A stretch of 64,000 bases of DNA from JALZCH01 sp036387135 (GTDB lineage: Bacteria; Acidobacteriota; Blastocatellia; Pyrinomonadales; Pyrinomonadaceae), in NCBI GenBank assembly GCA_036387135.1, contig DASVUH010000076.1, forward strand, positions 22,832 to 86,831, written 5' to 3'. The notes under the pieces are model-generated. The model saw nothing but the letters and a program-made list of their open reading frames with translations, searched no databases and had not been told where the DNA came from. The translations under genes were made by a program, and so were the position numbers. Positions within the stretch are counted from its first letter, which is position 1, and each line of letters opens with the position of its first letter. Shown here one piece after another: positions 16,815 to 26,403 of this stretch.

Positions 16815-18896
16815 ATGCTCGAATCCCCCGAACAAAAAAGAGCCGATTCAAACGCCGCGCCGCAGATAATGCTGGCGATTGTTCCATTTCGGCTTCTGCG
16901 CGGCGAGACCAAAACGCCGCTCGGCGTCGGTCTGGCGGACGCTTTGACGATTCGCCTCCACGATGTCGAAGGGCTGTCGGTGCGACCGACCGGAGCAGTG
17001 CTGCCGCTCGCCGAGAAAATCGAAGATTCGTTTGAATTGGGCAGACGGCTCGGCGTTGATTATATTTTGGACGGTCACATTCTGCCCGCCGAATCGCGGA
17101 CGCGCTTTAGCGTTCAGCTTCTCGACATCAGTAATCAAAGCGTGTTGTGGGCGTCGCAGTTTGACGAAACCGAAGCCGACATTTTTCATCTCGAAGATTC
17201 GATTTCCGCCCGAATCGTCGAGATGTTACTGCCGCAGCTAACCGAAAAAGCCAACAAACAGAAAAAGGATTTTTCGATAAAGCCGATTACGTCTTCCGAA
17301 ATAACCGGGGAAATTATAGAAAAAGATGCAGACACAAATCCGCTGCACGATTCGAGAAACGACACATTAAATCTGCCCGGAGAAATTGAAGAGAAAAAAC
17401 GAAATTTTAATTATCTTTTCATTGCGGCAATCGCGTTTGCAGTTCTAACCGTCGGCGCGACTGCTTATTTTCTGTTTCGTCCCGCCAATAACACGCAGAC
17501 GAACGCAATAACTCTGGTTGTCCTGCCGTTTAAAAGCGAAAATGCGGCGACAAATTCGATTGGAAGCGGTTTGGCTGACGCTTTGAGCGGAAAGCTCGGA
17601 GCGGTCAAGGCGATTTCGGTCCTCTCGTCGGGCGCGGGGCGCGAAATTGCCAAAAACGAAGGCGAAATCAACGTTTCCGCCCAAAAACTCGGAGCTGATT
17701 ATGTTTTGCGCGGCTATTTGCAAACAATCGGCGACAAGAGCGAGTTTAACGCCGAGCTGATAAACGCCAAAAACGGGCAAAATTTATTTGCCGAAAAATT
17801 TACGGCAAATGCAGGTGATTTGCTGACTCTGCAAAATCTCGCCGCCGAAGGAGTTTTAGAGGCGTTGTCAATCGTTCCGACGCGCGAAGAACGCGCGCTG
17901 CTCAATAAACGCCACACCGAAAACGCGCTCGCTTACGAGCTTTATCTCATCGGGCGTTTCCAAATGGCGAACCGCTCGCCGGAAAATCTGCGCCGCGCCA
18001 TTCAGACTTTTAATCAAGCGGCGGAGCGCGATCCGAATTTTGCTTTGCCCTATGTCGGCATTGCCGATTGTTATTCGCTGCTCGTGCTCTACGACATTCC
18101 GCCGCCGCCCAATGCCTACAAAATCGCTGAAGAAAACGCATTGCGCGCGCTCAAGCTCGACGAAAATTTGAGCGAGGCGCACGCCTCGCTCGGCTATATC
18201 AGATTCAACGGCGAGCGAAATTTTGAAGCGGCGGAAAAAGAATTTCGCCGCGCCATCCGTCTCAATCCATCTTATGTGGCAACGCATCACTGGTTTGCTC
18301 TGGCGCTGTCGGGAACAGGCAAACACGATGAAGCGCTTGCCGAAATTAAAACCGCGCAAAGACTTGATCCGACCGCGCTGATTGTTCGGTCTGCTGCCGG
18401 AATGATTTATTTCCGCGCCCGCCGTTATGAAGAAGGTTTGGCGGAAATTTCAGACGCTTTAAAAATCAATCCGGCATTCGTTCCGGGACATAAAGCTGCG
18501 CGCTGGATTTATCAGGCGCAGGGCGATTACGATGCCGCGCTCGCCGCTTTTCAAAAAGAGCGAAGCTACAGCGGAGCAAACGATGAAGATTTAGGCTGGC
18601 TGGTTATCCAGGCTCAAGTCGAAGCCATCGGCAATAATCGAGACGAAGCCGCGCGTCTTCTCGAAAAAGCCTTAAACGATCCGTTCGTTCAGCGAAATCC
18701 GACTTCTTACGCCAACGAAATCGCGCTCGCTTTTGCCGCTCTGAACGACCGGGAAAACGCTTTAGCGTGGCTTGAAAAGGCGTATCTCGCAAACGACCAC
18801 AGCATCTGCTTCCTCAATGAAGAACCGCGTTTTGATAATCTCAGCCAGGACCCGCGTTTCGTCGCGCTGGTGCAAAAATCAAAAACTCCGAATTAA
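16815..18896 (+). CDS. TPR signalling protein with two TolB-N-like domains and one membrane segment
   Basis: An approximately 693-residue protein. An N-terminal domain (about 15-140: LAIVPFRLLR... VGLADALTIRL... LGVDYILDGHI) is of the type found in front of TPRs in adenylate-cyclase-like and CadC-like proteins. After a linker and a transmembrane helix (about 199-221, IAAIAFAVLTVGATAYFLF) the same domain type recurs (about 235-360: LVVLPFKSEN... GLADALSGKL... LGADYVLRGYL). At least six TPRs follow (about 370-690). The winged helix or kinase that normally precedes these parts is missing. One copy lies on each side of the membrane, which is unusual. I use the ATG at 16815. Confidence 0.75.
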   Translation: MLESPEQKRADSNAAPQIMLAIVPFRLLRGETKTPLGVGLADALTIRLHDVEGLSVRPTGAVLPLAEKIEDSFELGRRLGVDYILDGHILPAESRTRFSVQLLDISNQSVLWASQFDETEADIFHLEDSISARIVEMLLPQLTEKANKQKKDFSIKPITSSEITGEIIEKDADTNPLHDSRNDTLNLPGEIEEKKRNFNYLFIAAIAFAVLTVGATAYFLFRPANNTQTNAITLVVLPFKSENAATNSIGSGLADALSGKLGAVKAISVLSSGAGREIAKNEGEINVSAQKLGADYVLRGYLQTIGDKSEFNAELINAKNGQNLFAEKFTANAGDLLTLQNLAAEGVLEALSIVPTREERALLNKRHTENALAYELYLIGRFQMANRSPENLRRAIQTFNQAAERDPNFALPYVGIADCYSLLVLYDIPPPPNAYKIAEENALRALKLDENLSEAHASLGYIRFNGERNFEAAEKEFRRAIRLNPSYVATHHWFALALSGTGKHDEALAEIKTAQRLDPTALIVRSAAGMIYFRARRYEEGLAEISDALKINPAFVPGHKAARWIYQAQGDYDAALAAFQKERSYSGANDEDLGWLVIQAQVEAIGNNRDEAARLLEKALNDPFVQRNPTSYANEIALAFAALNDRENALAWLEKAYLANDHSICFLNEEPRFDNLSQDPRFVALVQKSKTPN

Positions 18897-18967
18897 ATTG
18901 AAAAAATTCCGTCTTTCGCGCACAATGGCGGCACAGTTTCAGAAAAAGTTAAGAAGTGGGAGAATTT

Positions 18968-20530
18968 ATGCTTTTTCGCACTCAGTCAGCCGCCGTTTAC
19001 GGCATTGACGCCAACCTCGTTGACATCGAAGTCAATCTCCAGCCAATCAAAGGCGAAGCCGATTCAAATCCAATCGTCACCATCGTCGGATTGCCGGACG
19101 CCGCCGTCCGCGAATCCAAAGAACGAATTCGCGCCGCAATTACCAACAGCTCATACTTTTTCCCGTTTCACAAAACCGTCATCAATCTCGCTCCGGCAGA
19201 CGTGCGAAAAGAAGGCGCGAGCTTTGATTTGCCCATCGCGCTCGGAATTTTGGGCGCTAACGGCGATTTGGGAAAAGCCGAAAATCTGACCGAAATTTTA
19301 GCCGTCGGCGAATTGTCGCTCGACGGGCGAGTTCGCAACGTACGCGGCGTTTTGCCGATTGCCATCAAAGCGAGAGAAAGCGGAATCCGGGATTTAATCG
19401 TGCCTGAAGAAAACGCCCGCGAAGCCGCAGTTGTTGCCGGAATCCGTGTTTTTCCCGTTACGACTTTGCGCGACGCCGTGGAAACGATCATCGCGCTGCA
19501 TTCTCAAAATCCGCCTCTGCCTTTAACGGTCACAGCGGCTGAAATTATGCAGCAACAACCAAATTACTCGGTTGATTTCCGCGAAGTTCGCGGGCAAAAC
19601 TCGGCAAAGCGCGCACTCGAAATCGCCAGCGCGGGCGGGCATAATATTCTTCTTGTAGGTCCGCCGGGTTCGGGAAAAACAATGCTCGCCAAACGTCTGC
19701 CGACGATTTTGCCGCCGCTCGAATTTGAAGAAGCTCTTGAAATTACCAAAATTTATTCGGTCGCCGGAATGACAAATAATTCCGGTTTGATTACGGCTCG
19801 CCAGTTTCGCTCGCCGCATCACACAATTTCCGACGCCGGTTTAATCGGCGGCGGAGCGGTTCCGAAACCGGGCGAAGTTTCTCTGGCGCATCACGGCGTT
19901 TTGTTTCTCGACGAATTGCCGGAATTTGACCGGAACGTTTTAGAAGTCCTCCGCCAGCCGATGGAAGACGAGCGCGTTACGATTTCGCGCGCCGCGATGT
20001 CCCTGACGTTTCCCGCTTCGTTTTTGTTTGTCGGCGCGATGAATCCCTGCCCGTGCGGAAATTTCGGCTCGGCGCAGGAATGTCGCTGCTCACCCGTTCA
20101 GATTCAGCGTTATCTCGGCAGAATTTCCGGTCCGCTGCTCGACAGAATTGATATTCACATCGAAGTTCCTGCGGTGAAATTTCAGGAATTGCGCGGGCGC
20201 GATCTGCCCGACGGCGAAAGCTCGGAAACGATTCGGCAGCGGGTCGTCAAAGCGCGCCGGATTCAGCTCGAAAGACTCGCGGGCGAAGGCGTTTTTTCAA
20301 ACGCCGCGATGCCGCCGAAATTGATTCGCCGGCATTGCGAGCTTGAGCCGGAGGCGGAAAAGATGCTTGAGCGCGCAATGACCAGACAAGGGCTTTCGGC
20401 TCGCGCTCACGACCGCATTTTAAAAGTCTCCCGCACCATTGCCGATTTGGATTCGAGCGAGCAAATTCGATTAACGCATTTGAGCGAAGCAATCGGTTAT
20501 CGCTCGCTCGACCGAAATTATTGGTCGTAA
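18968..20530 (+). CDS. comM: YifB/ComM family magnesium-chelatase-like AAA+ ATPase
   Basis: An approximately 520-residue AAA+ protein with an N-terminal Lon-protease-like S5 fold domain (about 1-170), then the ATPase with Walker A GPPGSGKTMLAKRLP (near residue 231), Walker B LFLDELPEF and the Mg-chelatase C-terminal domain. ComM is a branch-migration helicase that extends DNA integration during natural transformation. The ATG at 18968 has GGGAG 7 bases upstream and beats the GTG at 18956. It stands alone on the plus strand. Confidence 0.93.
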   Translation: MLFRTQSAAVYGIDANLVDIEVNLQPIKGEADSNPIVTIVGLPDAAVRESKERIRAAITNSSYFFPFHKTVINLAPADVRKEGASFDLPIALGILGANGDLGKAENLTEILAVGELSLDGRVRNVRGVLPIAIKARESGIRDLIVPEENAREAAVVAGIRVFPVTTLRDAVETIIALHSQNPPLPLTVTAAEIMQQQPNYSVDFREVRGQNSAKRALEIASAGGHNILLVGPPGSGKTMLAKRLPTILPPLEFEEALEITKIYSVAGMTNNSGLITARQFRSPHHTISDAGLIGGGAVPKPGEVSLAHHGVLFLDELPEFDRNVLEVLRQPMEDERVTISRAAMSLTFPASFLFVGAMNPCPCGNFGSAQECRCSPVQIQRYLGRISGPLLDRIDIHIEVPAVKFQELRGRDLPDGESSETIRQRVVKARRIQLERLAGEGVFSNAAMPPKLIRRHCELEPEAEKMLERAMTRQGLSARAHDRILKVSRTIADLDSSEQIRLTHLSEAIGYRSLDRNYWS

Positions 20531-20660
20531 GCTATTTTGGTATTTATTAAGTTGTAAATCTTTGTTTCTTGATGTAGATATTAACTAAACAAACGGGAAG
20601 CTTCACGCCAATCCGAGCGACTTTAAATATTATTTGTTTTCTCCCTTTTTTAAAATTTGA

Positions 20661-23024
20661 ATGAAACTGATCAGTCGCTATATTTTGCCTTTTTCGGCGA
20701 TTCTGCTTTTTGTCGGAGCAGCATTGTTGCTGACTAATCTTTTCTGGTCTATTTTCCAGGCAATTCCGGCTCTTCTCTTTTTCGTCTCAATTTCTTTGAC
20801 CGCTTGGTTATATGGTAGAAACGCCGGTTTCATCGCCAGTTTTTTATCTGTTTGCGTGATAAATGTCTTTTTGTTTTCACCTCAATTCGTAATTGATTTG
20901 AGTTCTGAGGGACTCATTCGCAGCACTCTTATTTTTGCCGTCGGACTGACTTTAAGCTGGCTGACGACCGCACATAAAAAATCCGAGCTTGAAAGATCAC
21001 GGTTAAATGTCGAGGTCGAAAATCAACGCAGAAGGCTTTCCGATATTATTTCCAGCGTTCCCGGCGTCGTTTGGGAGGCTTGGGGGCAGCCCGACAAAAA
21101 TTCGCAAAGAATAGATTTCATCAACGATTACGTTGAAACAATGCTCGGCTACACAATCGAAGAATGGCTCGCCCAGCCGAATTTCTGGCTGACGATTGTT
21201 CATCCCGATGATAAAGAAGAAGCGGCGCGGCGCTCGTTTGAGCATTTTTCCAAAGGCGGCGCTGATACGAACACATTTCGCTGGATAAGAAAAGACGGGC
21301 GCGAGATTTGGGTTGAATCTCATTCAATCGTTATTACTGATGAAGCCGGAAAACCAATCGGAATGCGCGGCGTCACGCTCGATATTAGCGAACGCAAGGA
21401 AGCCGAGAAATCCATAAAGATTTCGGAGAAACGTTTTCGCAAGCTGGTCGAGCAATCGCCTATCAGCACGCAGGTTTTCTCGGCTGACGGTCGAACGATT
21501 TTGACTAACTCCGCGTGGGAAAAATTATGGGGCGTGACGCTCGCAGATTTGCCCGATTACAACATTCTCGAAGACGAACAGCTTGTCGAGCGCGGCATAA
21601 TGCCGTACATCAAAAAGGCGTTTGAAGGAACGCCGACAACAATTCCGTCAATTCCCTATTATCCCGACCGGGGCGATTTTATAAATCAACCGCGCTGGGT
21701 GGAAGCCTTTATTTATCCGGTCAAAGACGAACAAAATCGCGTGCGCGAAGTCGTCCTGATGCACGAAGACATTACCGAGCGCAAAGAAATCGAAAAAGAA
21801 CGCGAGCTGATTTTAGAGCGCGAGCAAGCGGCGCGTTTGAAAGCCGAAGAAGCAAATCGCGTCAAAGACGAGTTTCTGGCGACGCTTTCACACGAGCTGC
21901 GAACACCGCTGACCGCGATTCTCGGCTGGTCGCAGATGCTTTCCAACGGCTCTCTTGACGAAGAAACCGTTAAATACGCCATTGAAGTTATCGGGCGCAA
22001 CGCGCGCAATCAAAGCCAGCTTATCAACGATATTCTCGATGTTTCGCGGATTATCACGGGAAAATTGCGAGTCACGGTTAAACCGATTGAAATAAAATCC
22101 GTCGTCGAATCGGCAATTGAAGCCGTGCAGATTTCGGCTGATTTGAAAAACATTAATATCAATTTTAAATACGACGACCGGCTACAAACAATTAAAGGCG
22201 ACGCCGACCGTTTGCAGCAGGTTTTCTGGAATCTGCTTTCAAACGCAATCAAGTTTACGCCTCAGGGCGGAGCCGTAAAAATCGAGGCGGAAAAATTGCC
22301 GACGCACGTTCGCGTTTCCGTCAGCGATACCGGGCAAGGAATCGAACCGGAATTTTTGCCTTATGTTTTCGACCGCTTTCGTCAAGCCGACGGTTCAAGC
22401 ACCAGACAGCACGGCGGTTTGGGTCTGGGCTTGGCAATTGTTCGGCATCTTGTCGAGATTCACGGCGGGACGGTTAGCGTTGCGAGCGAAGGCGTTGGGA
22501 AAGGCTCGACTTTTACTGTTGATTTGCCTCTAAATTTTGAAATCGAATCGCCGGTTTCGGAATCTGAAAACAATTTTCCGCAGGAAACGGCTCAAAATCT
22601 TTCGCTTGAAAACAAAACCGCGCTTCCGCTCAATAATTGCTGCATACTTTTAATCGAAGACGACCCGGATTCGTTGGAATTAGTGACTTTTCAGCTTGAA
22701 CAAAGCGGCGCGAGCGTGACCAGGGCGGCTTCGTCGCCTGAAGCCTTAGAAATTTTTAAAACCAAAAGATTCGACGTTCTTATCAGCGACATCGGAATGC
22801 CTGACGAAAACGGCTACGAATTTATTCGGAAGGTTCGCGCTCTCGACGCGGAAAACGGCGGTTTAACGCCCGCCATCGCCCTGACCGCATATGCGAGCAG
22901 CAAAGATCGTTCGGAAGCGCTCGAAGCAGGATTTCAAACACATCTTGCCAAGCCGGTTGATAAAGAAACTTTGATTGTAGCGGTTTCTTCCCTGATCGAA
23001 GGTCAAAAACTGCTTTCAAACTAA
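20661..23024 (+). CDS. Membrane hybrid histidine kinase with PAS domains and receiver
   Basis: A 787-residue sensor. Four hydrophobic segments in the first 110 residues resemble the DUF4118/KdpD-type membrane module. Two PAS domains follow (about 120-250, ending GMRGVTLDISERKEAEK; about 255-385). HisKA has the phospho-acceptor in FLATLSHELRTPL (His411). The HATPase has an N box (NLLSNAIKF) and G boxes (DTGQGI, GLGLGLAI). A C-terminal receiver has the phospho-Asp in VLISDIGMPDENG (Asp710). No separate response regulator is adjacent. Its stop codon overlaps that of the convergent kinase gene. Confidence 0.93.
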   Translation: MKLISRYILPFSAILLFVGAALLLTNLFWSIFQAIPALLFFVSISLTAWLYGRNAGFIASFLSVCVINVFLFSPQFVIDLSSEGLIRSTLIFAVGLTLSWLTTAHKKSELERSRLNVEVENQRRRLSDIISSVPGVVWEAWGQPDKNSQRIDFINDYVETMLGYTIEEWLAQPNFWLTIVHPDDKEEAARRSFEHFSKGGADTNTFRWIRKDGREIWVESHSIVITDEAGKPIGMRGVTLDISERKEAEKSIKISEKRFRKLVEQSPISTQVFSADGRTILTNSAWEKLWGVTLADLPDYNILEDEQLVERGIMPYIKKAFEGTPTTIPSIPYYPDRGDFINQPRWVEAFIYPVKDEQNRVREVVLMHEDITERKEIEKERELILEREQAARLKAEEANRVKDEFLATLSHELRTPLTAILGWSQMLSNGSLDEETVKYAIEVIGRNARNQSQLINDILDVSRIITGKLRVTVKPIEIKSVVESAIEAVQISADLKNININFKYDDRLQTIKGDADRLQQVFWNLLSNAIKFTPQGGAVKIEAEKLPTHVRVSVSDTGQGIEPEFLPYVFDRFRQADGSSTRQHGGLGLGLAIVRHLVEIHGGTVSVASEGVGKGSTFTVDLPLNFEIESPVSESENNFPQETAQNLSLENKTALPLNNCCILLIEDDPDSLELVTFQLEQSGASVTRAASSPEALEIFKTKRFDVLISDIGMPDENGYEFIRKVRALDAENGGLTPAIALTAYASSKDRSEALEAGFQTHLAKPVDKETLIVAVSSLIEGQKLLSN

Positions 23025-25441
23025 AGCGATTTCATCGGAAAACCGATATTTCTCAGCAAATTTTCAAAGCGCGAATCGTTTCTCGCCAGATCGAACATCG
23101 GCTCGACTTTCAAAAACGGCATAAATCCCGAACGTTCTTCAAATGCTTTTTCCAGCGATTCAAACGTTTTGTCTGAATCGTCTAAACCCAAATAAATCAT
23201 TGCGAAATTGTATGCCGGAACATATTGCCGTTTAGCAATTTCGCGTAAATTCTCTAAAATCTCAATCGCTTTCGGGCGCTCATTGGCGCGGGCGTAGGCA
23301 AAGCCCAGATACGAATCAAATGCAGTAATTCCATTGGAAACCGCAACCGCTTTGTTCAATGCGGTAATTGCGTTTTCGAGCTTTCCCTGCTGCAAAAAGG
23401 CGAGTCCGAGATTGCGATAAGCAAATGTGGAATATTTATCGAGTTCGAGCGCTTTGTTGCATTCTTCAATCGCTTTATCGTAATCGCGGGCGAAATAATA
23501 GGCGTAACCGAGGCTGACGTGCGCGAACGGCGAAAGCGGGTCGAGCTGCTGCGCGATTAGACATTTGCTGATCGCCTCATCGTGACGACCGACGGCTTTC
23601 AGATAAAAACCGTAGCCGTCGTGGGCGTTCGGATAATTGGGGCTAAGTTGTAATGCGCGTTTGAATTGGCGTTCGGCTTCGGCAAAATTCCAATCGTAGA
23701 GCAAATGCGCGAAACCCATTGTCGAATGCGCTTCAGCCAGCGCGTCGTCGAGTTCGAGAGCCTTGACCAGAGCGGCTTTTGCCTTCGGATAAGCCTTGCG
23801 CGGCGCCCAGCCGCCGGTTGAAGAACCGAGAAAACAATATGCTTCGGCAAGACCCGAATGAGCGAGCGCGTAATTCGGGTCTAAATCAATCGCCTTTTGA
23901 AAATACCCGATGCCTTTTTTTATCCAACTTTCCGTTCGCTTGGAGGTGACAAAATAGCGCCCTTTCAAATAAAACTGATAAGCCTCGGTGTTTTCGGTAT
24001 AACGTTGGGCAAGTTTTTTCTTCTCTTCGCCGGTCAGTTTCAGCTTTAAATTCTCGCTGATGTCTTCGGCAATATCGTCGAGCAGAGTAAAAATATCGGT
24101 CATCTCGCGCCGGTATTGATCGCCCCAGATTTGCGCTTCATTGGCGACATCAACCAGCTCAGTTCTGACAACCACCGAATCGCCGATTTTCACGATTCTT
24201 CCGGCGAAAATTGCGCGCACGCCAAGCTCGCGCCCGATTTCCTGCAAATCGGTTTCACGCCCTTTGTAGCGAAAAACCGTGCTGCGCGGCACGACTCGCA
24301 GTTTCGGCAGCTTGGAAAGCGAATTGATGATGCATTCAGTGATGCCGTCCGAAAGATACTCGGTTTCGACTCCCGCGTCGCCATTGACAAACGGCAAAAC
24401 GGCGAGCGAGTCAATCGCCTTGCGAGTGCGTGTTTTGCGCGTGGAAATGCGAGTTTTAGACAAAATTTGAGTCGGGTGTTCGGAAGGCAGAATCTTCGTA
24501 GTAACGCTCAATCCCTCGTTTGAGTCGTGAATGCGCTGTAATTCAATTTCAAATTCGAGCCGTTGCCTGATTCGTTTTAAATCGCTCATAAAATCCGTCA
24601 TCGCCTGATAACGTTTTTCGAGGTCTTTTTCGAGAGATTTAGCAACAATCAATTCGAGATCGGACGGCGCATTTTTGACAAAATCGGAAATCGGCTTCGG
24701 GTCAACTTTCAAAATTGCGGCAATAATATCGCTGACGGTCGCGCCCGAAAACGGCAGACGCCCGGCAATCGTTTCGTAAATCACCACGCCGAGGCTAAAA
24801 ATGTCGCTTCGCCCGTCAACAGTCAAACCGCGAGCCTGTTCGGGCGACATATAACTCGCCGTCCCGATAATCATTCCGGGAATTGTTGATTGCGGAATGC
24901 GGATTTCGGATTGCGGATTTTTATGAGGCGATTGCATTAAAGTTTCAGCCTCAGCATTCCGCATTTCAACGAGCTTGGCGATACCGAAATCCAGAACTTT
25001 TACGTAACCGTCGCTGCGAATCATTATATTTTCGGGTTTTACGTCGCGGTGAACGATTCCCGCTTCGTGCGCGGCAACGAGCGCGTTGGCGACCTGAACG
25101 GCGATGTCGAGAGCTTCCGCCAAGCTGACGGACGTTTTTTGCATTTTTTGGCGAAGCGTTTGTCCTTCGACAAATTCGGTGGCGATGAAATGAATATTAT
25201 CGTGTTCGCCGATGTCGAAAATCGTCAAAATGTTCGGGTGATTAAGCGCCGAAGCGGCGTGCGCCTCCCGCATAAAACGCTCAATCGCCGAATCGCTCCG
25301 AATCAGGTTTTCAGGCAGAATCTTAAGAGCGACATCACGCCGCAGGCGCGTATCGCGGGCGCGATAAATCTCACCCATTCCGCCCGCTCCGATTACGGAC
25401 TGAACTTTATAATGACCGAGATTTTCGCCAATTTTCAGCAC
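23021..25441 (-). CDS. Ser/Thr protein kinase with TolB-N-like domain and TPRs
   Basis: An 806-residue Hanks-type kinase. The domain spans about 8-290, with G-loop IGAGGMGEIYRARD, Lys in VALKIL, catalytic HRDVKPEN, DFG and MSPEQARG. There is no transmembrane helix. A TolB-N-like domain (about 345-470, SLAVLPFVNGD) and about eight TPRs follow. Between DFG and MSPEQ there is an extra stretch of about 30 residues (including NPQSEIRIPQSTIPG). It is encoded by a heptad repeat array and looks like an in-frame insertion in the activation segment. The start codon is GTG. Confidence 0.9.
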   Translation of the reverse strand: MLKIGENLGHYKVQSVIGAGGMGEIYRARDTRLRRDVALKILPENLIRSDSAIERFMREAHAASALNHPNILTIFDIGEHDNIHFIATEFVEGQTLRQKMQKTSVSLAEALDIAVQVANALVAAHEAGIVHRDVKPENIMIRSDGYVKVLDFGIAKLVEMRNAEAETLMQSPHKNPQSEIRIPQSTIPGMIIGTASYMSPEQARGLTVDGRSDIFSLGVVIYETIAGRLPFSGATVSDIIAAILKVDPKPISDFVKNAPSDLELIVAKSLEKDLEKRYQAMTDFMSDLKRIRQRLEFEIELQRIHDSNEGLSVTTKILPSEHPTQILSKTRISTRKTRTRKAIDSLAVLPFVNGDAGVETEYLSDGITECIINSLSKLPKLRVVPRSTVFRYKGRETDLQEIGRELGVRAIFAGRIVKIGDSVVVRTELVDVANEAQIWGDQYRREMTDIFTLLDDIAEDISENLKLKLTGEEKKKLAQRYTENTEAYQFYLKGRYFVTSKRTESWIKKGIGYFQKAIDLDPNYALAHSGLAEAYCFLGSSTGGWAPRKAYPKAKAALVKALELDDALAEAHSTMGFAHLLYDWNFAEAERQFKRALQLSPNYPNAHDGYGFYLKAVGRHDEAISKCLIAQQLDPLSPFAHVSLGYAYYFARDYDKAIEECNKALELDKYSTFAYRNLGLAFLQQGKLENAITALNKAVAVSNGITAFDSYLGFAYARANERPKAIEILENLREIAKRQYVPAYNFAMIYLGLDDSDKTFESLEKAFEERSGFMPFLKVEPMFDLARNDSRFENLLRNIGFPMKSL
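24887..24963. repeat. Heptad tandem repeat with inverted ends, translated within the kinase gene
   Basis: Five 7 bp units in a row (GATTGCG, GAATGCG, GATTTCG, GATTGCG, GATTTTT) run from 24888. TGCGGAATGC (24891-24900) is repeated in inverse as GCATTCCGCA (24954-24963). It is read in frame on the minus strand as part of the kinase activation segment. It belongs to the same kind of degenerate heptad hairpin as several intergenic elements here. Confidence 0.7.
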
Positions 25442-25596
25442 GATAACAATTCAAAAATTATAACATTTATTTCATCTATGAAACAGCTTTCTCAGGCGAT
25501 TGTTTTGCAGTATTTATCGGTATGAAAAACGTTTGAAAACGAAAGCAAAAAGCGGTCGAAAATTCGCCCGCTTTTCCCGATAAATTATTCGTTTCG

Positions 25597-26403
25597 CTAT
25601 TTTCTGAGCCAACCGAAAAGCCCGTGAATCGTCACTTCGCGATTTGTCTCGTAAATCGCTCTGGTGAGCGGAATTGACATCGGGCAAACCTGCACGCAAT
25701 TTTGCGCGTTGCCGCAATTGGCGATGCCGTCGTCTTCCATTAGCGCCGAGAGCCGTTCGTCGCGCGTGATTTTGCCGGTCGGGTGCATATTTTGATAACG
25801 TACCTGCGCGATTGCCTGCGGTCCGATGTAATTGTCCTCGTGATATTGCGGACAGGCTTCGAGACAGCAGCCGCACGTCATACAACGCGAATAAGCGTAA
25901 CGCTCGTTGGCGACTTCAGGCGACATTTTCGGTCCCGGTCCTAAATCATAAGTTCCGTCCAGCTCGACCCAGACTTTCGTGCGTTTCAGATGCTGAAACA
26001 TCTGCGCCCGATCAACGACCAAATCGCGTACGTTCGGAAATTTCGACATAGGTTCGAGCGTGATTTCATTGCCGCCCGCTTCCGACAACAGTTGGTCAAC
26101 CAGCGCCGAACACGATTGACGCACACGCCCGTTAATGACCATCGTGCAAATCCCGCAAACCTGTTCGAGACAATTCATCTGCCAGACGGGCGGCGTCGTC
26201 TGCTTGCCCTCTGCCGTCACGGGATTTTTGCGGATTTCCATCAAAGCCGAAATCACATTTAAATTCGGGCGATAAGGAATTTCAAACGTTTCCCAATATT
26301 GCTCCGCGCCCATTTTCTCGCGCCGCCTGATTTTAAATCTAACCGTTTGCGGCGGCGTAAAGTCTTTTGCTTTTCCGTTTGCATGTCCGTTCGTTACGCT
26401 CAT
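25597..26403 (-). CDS. sdhB: Succinate dehydrogenase iron-sulfur subunit
   Basis: A 268-residue subunit carrying three Fe-S clusters. The plant-type [2Fe-2S] ligands are in NCLEQVCGICTMVINGRV with a following RQSC. The ferredoxin-type motifs are CMTCGCCLEACP and CGNAQNCVQVCP. It passes electrons from SdhA flavin to quinone through SdhC. Its ATG overlaps the stop of the preceding Uma2 gene (ATGA), so translation is probably coupled. An N-terminal extension of about 20 residues precedes the first beta strand. Confidence 0.96.
   Translation of the reverse strand: MSVTNGHANGKAKDFTPPQTVRFKIRRREKMGAEQYWETFEIPYRPNLNVISALMEIRKNPVTAEGKQTTPPVWQMNCLEQVCGICTMVINGRVRQSCSALVDQLLSEAGGNEITLEPMSKFPNVRDLVVDRAQMFQHLKRTKVWVELDGTYDLGPGPKMSPEVANERYAYSRCMTCGCCLEACPQYHEDNYIGPQAIAQVRYQNMHPTGKITRDERLSALMEDDGIANCGNAQNCVQVCPMSIPLTRAIYETNREVTIHGLFGWLRK

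Noticed and set aside
24887..24963. Possible intein or mobile intron in the kinase gene
   Set aside because: The insert is only about 75 bases and lacks splicing motifs. It is a simple heptad array that is read through.
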